64,000 nucleotides of DNA from Kitasatospora sp. GP82 (GTDB taxonomy: Bacteria; Actinomycetota; Actinomycetes; Streptomycetales; Streptomycetaceae): the NCBI RefSeq assembly GCF_029892105.1, contig NZ_JARZAJ010000034.1, forward strand, positions 1 through 64,000, written 5' to 3'. Made by a program: the position numbers and the translations under genes. The notes under the pieces are model-generated. The model was not told the DNA's origin and did not search any database. It worked only from the letters and a program-made list of their open reading frames with translations. Below, one piece after another: positions 1-7,265 of the stretch; position 1 is the first letter of the stretch, and each line of letters starts with the position of its first letter.

Positions 1-78
1 CGCTACGTCGCCCGCGAGATCTACCAACTCATCACCGCAGCCAGGAATCCGACCCCTGCACCAGCGTCAGCCGATTGA
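1..78 (+). pseudogene. 3' end of an ORF cut by the window edge, perhaps an IS110-type transposase
   Basis: The first 26 codons are open in frame 1 and end at TGA 76-78. The peptide begins RYVAREIYQLI and has a short Pro/Ala-rich tail. The RYVARE-like helix resembles the last helix of IS110/IS116 transposases, but 25 residues are too few to be sure. It could equally be the end of an ordinary gene that starts before the window. The gnd ribosome site follows about 230 bases later. Confidence 0.3.
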
Positions 79-324
79 CATCCATAGGGGCATCACACTC
101 TCCGCCTGTTCCGGCCAGGCGGGTCCGGCCCGGGTGCTGCCGGGACCGCCCCGGTCTCGCCTTCCCCAAGACATGCCTGACGTTCCTTCAGGAGCGACAC
201 GCTTGGCCCGCCCGCCTTCCGCTTCCCCGCTTCGTGCATCTGTCGGGACATAGTGGACGGAGCCGTACGCGGGTGGGACGCCGACCGTCCCACGACCCTC
301 GGCGGAGCCAGGAAGGAGTGTCAG

Positions 325-1761
325 GTGACCAGCACGGCACAGATCGGGGTGACCGGGCTCGCAGTGATGGGCCGCAATCTGGCCCGCAACTTCGCGCGGA
401 ACGGCTACACCGTCGCCGTTCACAACCGCACTGCGGCCCGAACCCACGACCTGATCGACAACTTCGGACACGAAGGAAGGTTCGTGCCGGGAGAGACGGC
501 CGCGGACTTCGTCGCACTTCTGGAACGTCCCAGGATCCTTCTGGTCATGGTCAAAGCAGGTGAACCCACCGACGAGGTCATCAACGAATTCGCACCGCTG
601 CTCCAAGAGGGCGACATCGTCATCGACGGGGGCAACGCCCACTTCGCCGACACACGCCGCCGCGAGGCGGCCCTGCGCCAGCGGGGCATCCACTTCGTCG
701 GCACAGGCGTTTCGGGCGGTGAGGAAGGTGCTCTGCACGGGCCGTCCATCATGCCCGGCGGCTCGGCGCAGGCGTACCAGAGCGTCGGTCCCATGCTTGA
801 GCGGATCAGCGCGCAGGTGGACGGCGAGCCCTGCTGCTCGCACATCGGCCCCGACGGCGCCGGGCACTTCGTGAAGATGGTGCACAACGGCATCGAGTAC
901 GCCGACATGCAGCTGATCGCCGAAGCGTACGACCTGCTGCGCGGTGTGGCCGGGCTTGATCCCGGACAGATCGCCGACACCTTCCGGCGTTGGAACGCGG
1001 GACGTCTGGACTCCTACCTCATCCAGATCACCGCCGAAATCCTCGCCCACAGCGACGCCGCGACCGGCAGGCCGTTCGTCGACATCGTGGCCGACCAGGC
1101 GGAGCAGAAGGGCACGGGGAGGTGGACCGTACAGACCGCGCTCGACCTCGGGGTACCGGTTCCGGGGATCGCCGAGGCGGTCTTCGCCCGGTCCCTGTCC
1201 GGGCACACGGACCTGCGCGCCGCCGCCCGTCCGCTGCCCGGCCCGAACGCGGCCACACTCGACGCGCAGGAGGCCGCCCGCTTCGCCGATCAGGTCGAAC
1301 ATGCCCTCTACGCCTCGAAGATCGTCTCCTACGCGCAGGGCTGGAACATGATCCAAGCCGGTGGTGCCACCTACGGCTGGGACATCGACCTGGGCACTGT
1401 CGCCACGATCTGGCGCGGTGGTTGCATCATCCGCGCGGCGTTCCTCGACCGGATCCGCGGCGCCTACGCCGCCGACTCCACGCTGCCCACCCTGCTCGCG
1501 GACACCCGGTTCGCCCAGGAGATCGGCGACGCCGAGGCTTCGTGGCGGACCGTGGTGTCGGCCGCAGCACAGCACGGCATCCCCGCACCCGGGTTCTCCG
1601 CCGGTCTGGCGTACTACGACGCCCTGCGCGCCGAGCGACTGCCTGCCGCCCTCATCCAGGCCCAGCGCGACTACTTCGGCGCCCACACCTACCGGCGCAC
1701 CGACCGCGAGGGCACCTTCCACACCCTCTGGTCCGAAGGAGGCAAGGAGGTCGAGGCGTAG
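325..1761 (+). CDS. gnd: 6-phosphogluconate dehydrogenase, decarboxylating
   Basis: Oxidises 6-phosphogluconate to ribulose 5-phosphate with release of CO2, making NADPH in the cytosolic pentose phosphate pathway. The 478-residue protein has the usual length of the long (class I) family. The N-terminal dinucleotide site reads GLAVMGRNLARNF. The substrate helix HNGIEYADMQLIAEAYDLL follows near residues 185-203, then GTGRWTVQTALDLGVP, WRGGCIIRAAFL, and the C-terminal QRDYFGAHTYRR tail that closes the neighbouring subunit's active site. I chose GTG 325 because GGAAGGAG (311-318) lies just upstream; an in-frame ATG at 253 has no such site. It is monocistronic and converges with the TetR gene. A gnd in an accessory region is often a second copy of the housekeeping enzyme, which cannot be tested here. 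Confidence 0.95.
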   Translation: MTSTAQIGVTGLAVMGRNLARNFARNGYTVAVHNRTAARTHDLIDNFGHEGRFVPGETAADFVALLERPRILLVMVKAGEPTDEVINEFAPLLQEGDIVIDGGNAHFADTRRREAALRQRGIHFVGTGVSGGEEGALHGPSIMPGGSAQAYQSVGPMLERISAQVDGEPCCSHIGPDGAGHFVKMVHNGIEYADMQLIAEAYDLLRGVAGLDPGQIADTFRRWNAGRLDSYLIQITAEILAHSDAATGRPFVDIVADQAEQKGTGRWTVQTALDLGVPVPGIAEAVFARSLSGHTDLRAAARPLPGPNAATLDAQEAARFADQVEHALYASKIVSYAQGWNMIQAGGATYGWDIDLGTVATIWRGGCIIRAAFLDRIRGAYAADSTLPTLLADTRFAQEIGDAEASWRTVVSAAAQHGIPAPGFSAGLAYYDALRAERLPAALIQAQRDYFGAHTYRRTDREGTFHTLWSEGGKEVEA

Positions 1762-1852
1762 ACCGGCTCGGTCCCCCGACGGTGGCAGCCGTGATGCCCC
1801 CCTGCCGATGGCGGACGGTGAGCCGGACCGCGCTCCGGCGGTCCGGGACGCT

Positions 1853-2473
1853 TCAGGTGGTGTGGCGAGGCCGGGCAGGCCGCTCCCAGAGGCTGCCCAG
1901 GTGCGCGTGGAGGACGTCCTGCGCCTCCTGCGGGGTGAGGTGGCCGATGAGGACGTGCGCGGTGAGGCCGTCCGCAAGCGCGAGGAGGGTGCGGGCCTCG
2001 CGTTGCGGGTCGAGGGGCACGGCGCACTCGGCGCTCTCGCAGGCCTCCGAGATGAGGCGGGTGAACGCCTTCTGCAGGGCCGTGTAGTTGGCCTTCAGCG
2101 TGTCGGCGAGCGGCTCGCTGACCGCTGCCTGCGCGACGAAGGCGAGCCAGACCCGTGCTTCGGCGCGATGCTCCTCACGGAGCAGTGCGATTTCGGTGGC
2201 CGCGTGGCCCAGGGCGGTGGCGGCCGACTGGGCCGGGCTCCGGACGAGGCGGGCCTGCACGCGCTCGGTGATCCGCTCGCCGATGTGCCCGAGAGCGAAG
2301 ACGAGCATCTCTTCCTTGGTGCGGAAGCACCTCTGAACGGCGCCCATCGACACCTGTGCGCGGGCGGCGACGTCGCGCAGGGTCACGCCCTCCAATCCGC
2401 ATTCGTCGGCGAGGAGGCAGACGGCCTCGGCGATGACGCGGCGCCTTCTCTCGTGATCCACCTGCCTGGGCAT
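1853..2473 (-). CDS. TetR-family transcriptional regulator
   Basis: A 206-residue one-component repressor. The N-terminal helix-turn-helix reads GVTLRDVAARAQVSMGAVQRCF followed by KEEML, the standard TetR layout at about residues 25-55. The C-terminal two thirds is the helical ligand and dimer domain. ATG 2473 is preceded by GGGAGGCG, whereas the longer ORF to 2542 would run through the operator region. It is divergent from the amidase gene, and two related inverted repeats lie between them (2492-2513 and 2525-2548). It therefore probably represses itself and the amidase and responds to an amide or its product; the ligand is inferred only from context. Confidence 0.88.
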   Translation of the reverse strand: MPRQVDHERRRRVIAEAVCLLADECGLEGVTLRDVAARAQVSMGAVQRCFRTKEEMLVFALGHIGERITERVQARLVRSPAQSAATALGHAATEIALLREEHRAEARVWLAFVAQAAVSEPLADTLKANYTALQKAFTRLISEACESAECAVPLDPQREARTLLALADGLTAHVLIGHLTPQEAQDVLHAHLGSLWERPARPRHTT

Positions 2474-2491
2474 CTGCGGTCGCCTCCCGTT

Positions 2492-2513
2492 ATTCGATGC
2501 GCTTGTATCGAAT
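2492..2513. promoter_or_regulatory. Operator 1 of the TetR/amidase divergent promoter
   Basis: An inverted repeat ATTCGAT-N8-ATCGAAT just upstream of the TetR ribosome site. Its 16-base core CGATGCGCTTGTATCG (2495-2510) matches the core of the second site at 2529-2544 as CGATGC-NNN-TGN-ATCG. Two sites with a shared core on the regulator and enzyme sides are expected for an autoregulated TetR system. Confidence 0.6.
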
Positions 2514-2524
2514 CTCAGGCTACA

Positions 2525-2548
2525 GTTCCGATGCAAGTGCATCGGAAC
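2525..2548. promoter_or_regulatory. Operator 2 of the TetR/amidase divergent promoter
   Basis: A perfect inverted repeat with 11-base arms, GTTCCGATGCA-AG-TGCATCGGAAC. It lies 24 bases before the amidase GTG start and would overlap the transcription start of that gene. It shares a core with operator 1. Confidence 0.65.
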
Positions 2549-2571
2549 GTGGATGGGGAGAGGTGCGAGCC

Positions 2572-4005
2572 GTGAAGGACGCCCTGTGGAAGATGCCGGC
2601 CACCGCGCAGGCGCAGGCGGTACGCGGCGGAGAGGTTTCGGCCGTCGAGCTGGTCGACAGTCACCTGGAGCGCATTGCCGAGGTCAACCCGCAGGTGAAC
2701 GCGGTCACGCAGCTCCTGGCGGAGCGCGCCCGCGACGCCGCCGTGCGGACGGACCGGCGGCGGGCGGCGGGGGAGGAGCTGGGGCCGCTTGCGGGCGTGC
2801 CGTTCACGGTGAAGGAGAGCACCGCCATCGAGGGCGTGCCGACGACGTTCGGCACGGCGCGCTTCCGCGATCTGGTGGCCCCGGCCGACGCACCCCCGGT
2901 GGCACGGCTGCGCGCGGCCGGGGCGATACCGATCGGGCACAGCAACATGCCCACCCTGATCCTGGCCGGGATGCACACGCGCAGCGAGCTGTTCGGCGAC
3001 ACGGCCAACCCGTGGGACCGCGGCCGGACCCCTGGCGGTACCAGCGGGGGCGACGGGGTGGCCGTCGCCACGGGCATGGCGGCGCTCGGGCTCGGCAACG
3101 ACTCCGGCGGATCGGTGCGCATCCCGGCCTCGTTCTGCGGCGTGGCAGGGCTGAAGCCGACCAGCGGGCGGTTCCCCGCCGACCACCGCATCCTCGGCCC
3201 GGAGGACCCGGGACCGGCGTCCCAGATGCTGGTCACCGACGGCCCGTTGGCCCGCAGCGTCCTCGACCTGCGGCTGGCGTACGAGGTGCTGGCCGGGGCC
3301 GATCCTCGGGACCCGCGGGCCGTGCCGGTGCCCGTCTACGGCGAGCCCCTGTCCTGGCCGGTGAAGGTCGCGGTCGTGGCGGATCCCGGTGGGCACGGCG
3401 TCCACCCCGTAGTGCGCGGGGCCGTCGCGAGCGCGGCCGACGCCCTGCGCGACGCCGGATACGACGTGCGGGAGGTGCCGGACGTGCCGCGACTGGACGA
3501 GGCCCTCGACGCGTACGGCCGGATCACCGTGACCGAGTTCGCCCCGACCTGGCCGGTGGTGCGGCGGCTCCTCGGCGAAGGCGGGGACCGATACATCGAG
3601 ATGACGATGGAGCAGACCCCGCCCGCAAGCGCGGCGGAGTTCATGAAGCTCATGGGCACCTGGATGAACATCCGCCGCTCCTGGGCCGAATTCCTCGACG
3701 AATACCCGCTGTTGCTCGGCCCGGTGTTCACGGAGCCGCCCGTCGAGCCGGGGCTGGAGTCACGCGACAGGGCAGGGCGGGACCGGGTCGGGTCGGGAAT
3801 GCGCCTGTGCACCGCGACCAGCTTCGTGGGCGTGCCCGGCGTGGCAGTACCGACCGGTGTGACCGACGGACTGCCGTCCGGAGTGCAGATCGTCGGGCGC
3901 GCGTTCCGGGAGGACCTGTGCCTGGCTGCGGCCCAGGCGATCGAGGACCGGCTCGGAGTGCTCACACCTGTCGATCCGCGCGGGGGAGCACGGGCGCGAG
4001 AGTGA
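2572..4005 (+). CDS. Amidase-signature family hydrolase
   Basis: A 477-residue cytosolic amide hydrolase of the amidase-signature family. The Ser-cisSer-Lys triad is visible: Lys in PFTVKEST (about residue 82), the cis-Ser in PGGTSGGDG (about 158) and the nucleophile Ser in GNDSGGSVRIPA (about 182). The end of the protein, SFVGVPGVAVPTG through GVQIVGRAFREDLCLAAAQ, is also typical. The GTG at 2572 follows GGGGAGAGG at good spacing; the longer ORF from 2497 would begin inside the operators. The divergent TetR gene is its likely regulator. The substrate cannot be read from sequence. No GatB or GatC is nearby, so it is not part of a tRNA amidotransferase. Confidence 0.9.
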   Translation: MKDALWKMPATAQAQAVRGGEVSAVELVDSHLERIAEVNPQVNAVTQLLAERARDAAVRTDRRRAAGEELGPLAGVPFTVKESTAIEGVPTTFGTARFRDLVAPADAPPVARLRAAGAIPIGHSNMPTLILAGMHTRSELFGDTANPWDRGRTPGGTSGGDGVAVATGMAALGLGNDSGGSVRIPASFCGVAGLKPTSGRFPADHRILGPEDPGPASQMLVTDGPLARSVLDLRLAYEVLAGADPRDPRAVPVPVYGEPLSWPVKVAVVADPGGHGVHPVVRGAVASAADALRDAGYDVREVPDVPRLDEALDAYGRITVTEFAPTWPVVRRLLGEGGDRYIEMTMEQTPPASAAEFMKLMGTWMNIRRSWAEFLDEYPLLLGPVFTEPPVEPGLESRDRAGRDRVGSGMRLCTATSFVGVPGVAVPTGVTDGLPSGVQIVGRAFREDLCLAAAQAIEDRLGVLTPVDPRGGARARE

Positions 4006-4033
4006 AGGGTCGCGCCCGTGGCCCGGGCGGGAA

Positions 4034-4249
4034 CTACTGGTAGTCGTCCTCGTCCAGCGCGACAACCCGGGCCTGCTCCACGGCGTCGGCTTCGTTGGCG
4101 CTGTCCGGGTCGATGTGGGTGAGCGGGTCGTCATGCTCCGGGCGGATGTCGGCGTGCTGCTCGGCGGCGTCGGCCTCGGGCGTCTCCGCAGCGGGTTCCG
4201 CCAGGTCGTCGTTCTCGAAGGTTTCCGGGTCGGTCGGGTCGACAGGCAC
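4034..4249 (-). CDS. Small acidic protein of unknown function
   Basis: A 71-residue, strongly acidic protein rich in Asp, Glu, Ala and Pro, with no cysteine, no membrane segment and no signal peptide. It ends in VVALDEDDYQ. It is probably largely disordered. The GTG start at 4249 has GGAG a few bases upstream, which with the clean reading frame is the main reason to accept it as a gene. It converges with the amidase gene. I do not recognise the family. Confidence 0.5.
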   Translation of the reverse strand: MPVDPTDPETFENDDLAEPAAETPEADAAEQHADIRPEHDDPLTHIDPDSANEADAVEQARVVALDEDDYQ

Positions 4250-4403
4250 GTGGTCTCCTCGTTGCTCTCGGTGGTGACGCGTGACGACCGTAGCGGTGCC
4301 GCCCGCTCGGGGAGGCTTCGGCGCGCAGTGGTACGAGGGTCCTGAATGCTCACGACCGACCGAAAGAGCCAGCGCTCACCGAGTTCGACGGCGCGAGGTT
4401 CCG

Positions 4404-4673
4404 TCAGTCCTCCAAGTCGGGCGTTTCGCGCTGGTCCAGGGCGTCAAGTGCCCTGCTGTGCCAGGCCCGGCGCGCGTGCGCGATCTGTTCAGGGGTGAAG
4501 ATCCCGTGCTCGGCCTGGTGCGCCTCGATGATCTCGCGGGTCTTGACCAGGGCGAGCGCGTGCTCCGCCGCGTCGACGAGGAAGCGGTTGAAGTCGCTGC
4601 GTTCTTCGATCTCGTGGACCAGTCGGGCTGGCAGCCTTATCGTCTTCGTCACGATGTTTCGGTCGTCGGTCAT
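4404..4673 (-). CDS. Ribbon-helix-helix-like small protein
   Basis: An 89-residue protein. Residues 9-17, VTKTIRLPA, form a plausible ribbon-helix-helix strand, followed by RLVHEIEERSDFNRFLVDAA as the two helices. The second half is helical and charged. This is the layout of CopG/Arc-type DNA-binding proteins and of type II antitoxins. The start at 4673 is the methionine that opens the conserved part; the ORF can be extended to 4862 but the extra part is low-complexity. No toxin gene lies next to it, so it is either an orphan antitoxin or a simple regulator. Confidence 0.6.
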   Translation of the reverse strand: MTDDRNIVTKTIRLPARLVHEIEERSDFNRFLVDAAEHALALVKTREIIEAHQAEHGIFTPEQIAHARRAWHSRALDALDQRETPDLED

Positions 4674-4904
4674 GGTTCGACGGTAGCGGTCAGTGGTGGT
4701 GGTAGGACTGTAATCCCGGAAACCCGCACCTGCGCCGGGGCCCGGCCGGGGCGTCAACGCGCCGCTGAGCCGCCGCAGTTGTCCATCACGGCCCGATACC
4801 GATGTACCGGCCGCTCGCAGGAGAACACCGCAACTCGGTGATCTGGCCACGGGTTTCCACACGGGATCAGTGCTCTTTGCGGCCGTTGACGAGCCGCGGT
4901 GCGG

Positions 4905-6176
4905 TCAGCCGTTCTCGGAAGCGGTGTCGTCCGTCGTTCGCACGGGCCCGTGTTGGCCTCGGTCCCGGGTGTTGGGCGACTGCTTCAGCGTGTCGAGAAT
5001 CGCCAGGCCCTGTCCGACGATTCCTGCCACGACCTGGCTGACACCCTCGGTTCCGTTGAGGATGGTCAGGTTCGCTCCGGCGATGCCGCGGGCGGCCGAG
5101 TCAGCCAGCGCGGGCAGGGATTCGATGACGCGGTTCGCGGCGATGAGCTCCTGGTTGCCGCCCTTGAGCGAGTCGGCGCGGGCGTTGTTGGCATCGGCCT
5201 GTGCCTGCGCGGTGGTCCGTTCGGCGTATGCGCTCGCGTCGGCCTGGACCTTGACCGCCTCCCCTTCCGCAGTGGCGAGCGTGGTCCGCCGGTAGGCCTC
5301 GCCCTCCGCCTGGAACTTGGCCTGGTCGCGCTGGGCTTCGGCCAGGGTGCGCTGCCGGTATGCCTCCGCGTCGGCCGGGCGCCGGACCTCGGCCTCCAGC
5401 CGCTGGGCGGCCAGGTCGGCCTGCCGTCCGGCCAGGGTGGTCTGCTCCTCGATGACCTCCTGGGACGCCCGGGCCTCGGCCAGCGGCCCGGCCTGGGCCG
5501 CCCGGGCGTTGGCCTGTTCGATCTCGGCCTGGAAACCGGCGCGCTTGATCGCCGTGTCCCGCTCGTACTCGGCCCTCAGCGCGGCCGCCTGCTGCTCGCG
5601 CTCGGTGGCTTCCTGGTCGGCCTTGGCCTGGGCGATGCGGGCTTGGCTGGCGACGGCGGCGGCGTGGGGAGCGGCGAGATTGGTGATGTAGCCGGAGGTG
5701 TCCTCGATCTCCTGGATCTGCAGCGCGTCCACGACGATACCCAGCTTCTCCATCTCGCTGTGGCTGCCCTCCTTGACCTCCTGGGCCACCCGGTCCCTCT
5801 CGCGGATGATCTGCTCCACCGTCAACCCGCCGATGATGGACCGCAGATGGCCCGCGAAGATCCGGCCGACGAGCTCCTCCATCCGGTTCTGCTCGGACAG
5901 GAACCGGCGGGCCGCATTGGCGATCGACGCGAAGTCGTCGCCGACCTTGAACACGGTGACGGCCCGGACGTTCAGCCGGATGCCCTGCTGGGTAACGCAG
6001 TCTTCCGTGATCTCCGCCTCCCGGAGCGCCAGCGAGAGGATGCGGGCCTTCTGCTTGACCGGCATGACGAAACTGCCGTGCCCGGTGACGATCCGGAACT
6101 GGGTGTCCTGCGCCTGCCGTTTGGAGCCGGAGATCAGCAGCGCCTCGTTCGGCGCGGGAACGTGCCAGAACAACAT
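4905..6176 (-). CDS. Flotillin-like SPFH-domain protein
   Basis: A 423-residue SPFH (band 7) protein that would scaffold membrane microdomains. Residues 1-170 are the SPFH domain (VPAPNEALLISG at the start). Residues 180-345 are a long Ala/Glu/Gln-rich coiled coil with repeated EAEAYR/QAxADA units, as in flotillins. A C-terminal glycine-containing segment (SAARGIAGANLTILNGTEG) matches the flotillin end. There is no classical transmembrane helix; attachment is probably through the N-terminal hydrophobic residues. ATG 6176 follows AGGAG. The NfeD-like gene lies 23 bases upstream, and flotillin with an NfeD-type partner is a known bacterial operon. The C-terminal tail after the glycine motif is short and polar. 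Confidence 0.88.
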   Translation of the reverse strand: MLFWHVPAPNEALLISGSKRQAQDTQFRIVTGHGSFVMPVKQKARILSLALREAEITEDCVTQQGIRLNVRAVTVFKVGDDFASIANAARRFLSEQNRMEELVGRIFAGHLRSIIGGLTVEQIIRERDRVAQEVKEGSHSEMEKLGIVVDALQIQEIEDTSGYITNLAAPHAAAVASQARIAQAKADQEATEREQQAAALRAEYERDTAIKRAGFQAEIEQANARAAQAGPLAEARASQEVIEEQTTLAGRQADLAAQRLEAEVRRPADAEAYRQRTLAEAQRDQAKFQAEGEAYRRTTLATAEGEAVKVQADASAYAERTTAQAQADANNARADSLKGGNQELIAANRVIESLPALADSAARGIAGANLTILNGTEGVSQVVAGIVGQGLAILDTLKQSPNTRDRGQHGPVRTTDDTASENG

Positions 6177-6199
6177 GGGAGGACTCCTGTCATGTCGGG

Positions 6200-6424
6200 T
6201 TATGGAGACGTGAAGGGGATGACGACAACCGACCGCGCGGACGTCCATTCCACGACGATGACGCGCGTGTGCCTGGCGATCGGTTCATCGGCCCAGGCCG
6301 CGTACGCCTCGCTTCCACCACGTACCGGCAGCAGAACCTCGCCCGGGCCGCCGCGAGGGATGGAAACGGTCACCCGGCCGATGGCGCCGATCGGATTCTG
6401 GTCCGTGTCGTCAGACGAGCCCAT
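6200..6424 (-). CDS. NfeD-like OB-fold partner of the flotillin
   Basis: A 74-residue protein with the beta-rich pattern IGRVTVSIPRGGPGEVLLP and RHTRVIVVEWTSARSVVVIPF. This corresponds to the soluble OB-fold domain at the C-terminus of NfeD proteins, here without the protease or membrane part. ATG 6424 was chosen because the ORF upstream is basic and unlike the family. It is the first gene of the two-gene unit with the flotillin, and its product probably binds the SPFH protein. A small AT-rich stretch at 6460-6480 is the likely promoter area. Confidence 0.7.
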   Translation of the reverse strand: MGSSDDTDQNPIGAIGRVTVSIPRGGPGEVLLPVRGGSEAYAAWADEPIARHTRVIVVEWTSARSVVVIPFTSP

Positions 6425-6471
6425 CCGGTGTTCCTGCCCTCTACTGCAGCGCCTCATTCTCAATATAGCGA

Positions 6472-6690
6472 TCAAGACACCGTCCGGAGCTCATCATCGC
6501 GATGGGTCGGCTCGGTCAGTCCGCCGCGCATTGCCGTTCCGCAGGACACCGGCTCGCCGAAGTGGTGGTGGGTGTCGTACAGGTCGGTCGGCCCGTCGGC
6601 GGCGTGCACGGTCGCGTACGTGACGGACGATCAGGGGTCCGATCAGCAGGCTCGCGACGGCAACCGCGGTGATCGTGGCCGTCGGGAGTG
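6472..6690 (-). pseudogene. Possible broken small membrane protein
   Basis: On the minus strand a hydrophobic helix, ITAVAVASLLIGPLIVRHVR, is open in one frame without a start codon. A protein-like tail (HAADGPTDLYDTHHHFGEP) continues in another frame to TGA at 6472. Reading through needs one frameshift near 6610. It is most likely the remnant of a one-helix membrane protein, but this could be chance in high-GC DNA. Confidence 0.25.
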
Positions 6691-6746
6691 GCAGGGCGGC
6701 AGAAAGGCACTGGTGCGGCCGCGTTGATTCGGACAAGCTGCACCGT

Positions 6747-7226
6747 ATGGACTGGATGCCCCTGCTCTCCACGCTGACCGGTGCCGTCATCGGTATCACC
6801 GCAACCCTGATCGCCGATCGCAACCGGTGGCGGCGCGAGGAGAGCCGGCACGCGCTGGAAGTGCGGCGCCAGGTGTACACGGAGTACGTCACCGCGCTCA
6901 AAGCAGCTGGTGAGGAGATACGGGCCGTCGCACTGGGCGATCACATGTCCGAGTCGGCGCGTGACGCGGCCGTGCGGGAGGCCTTCCGCAGCACCGGCCT
7001 GTACACGGCGGGCGAACGCCTCTGGCTCGTGGGCCCGCCGCAGGTCGTGGCGGCCGGGAACGAGGCGTTTCACAGCCTGCGCCAAATACGCGACGCCTAC
7101 GCCCGGGGCGTGGCTGTCGACTCCGCCGAGGCTGCGCCCCTGATCGAGCAGCGTCGCACGGCCATGGCCCGGATGCGCGGCCTCATGCGTGAGGACATGG
7201 GCAGCGGGCCCCTCGGCATCGAATGA
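6747..7226 (+). CDS. Membrane-anchored protein of unknown function
   Basis: A 159-residue protein. Residues 4-24 (PLLSTLTGAVIGITATLIA) form one transmembrane helix, followed by the basic DRNRWRREESRH, so the bulk should be cytoplasmic. The rest is helical (about residues 30-150) with HALEVRRQVYTEYVTALK at its start. This is a common actinomycete architecture of no known function. The ribosome site is weak, which leaves the ATG at 6747 as the most natural start, directly before the membrane helix. It converges with the phosphatase gene. Confidence 0.7.
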   Translation: MDWMPLLSTLTGAVIGITATLIADRNRWRREESRHALEVRRQVYTEYVTALKAAGEEIRAVALGDHMSESARDAAVREAFRSTGLYTAGERLWLVGPPQVVAAGNEAFHSLRQIRDAYARGVAVDSAEAAPLIEQRRTAMARMRGLMREDMGSGPLGIE

Positions 7227-7265
7227 CCACCCGGGATCGAATGACCACCCGGGAACGGACGACCA

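Noticed and set aside
67..1977. A 636-codon minus-strand ORF across the gnd gene
   Set aside because: It is the complement shadow of gnd in high-GC DNA; gnd has all family motifs and a ribosome site.
2572..4005. Glutamyl-tRNA amidotransferase subunit A
   Set aside because: Same family, but no gatB or gatC is adjacent and a dedicated TetR regulator is, so a stand-alone amidase is more likely.
4404..4673. Complete toxin-antitoxin pair
   Set aside because: Only the ribbon-helix-helix protein is present; no toxin-like ORF overlaps or adjoins it.
4899..6623. Long plus-strand ORF opposite the flotillin gene
   Set aside because: Leu/Gly/Asp-rich shadow of the coiled-coil region; the minus-strand SPFH protein is clearly real.
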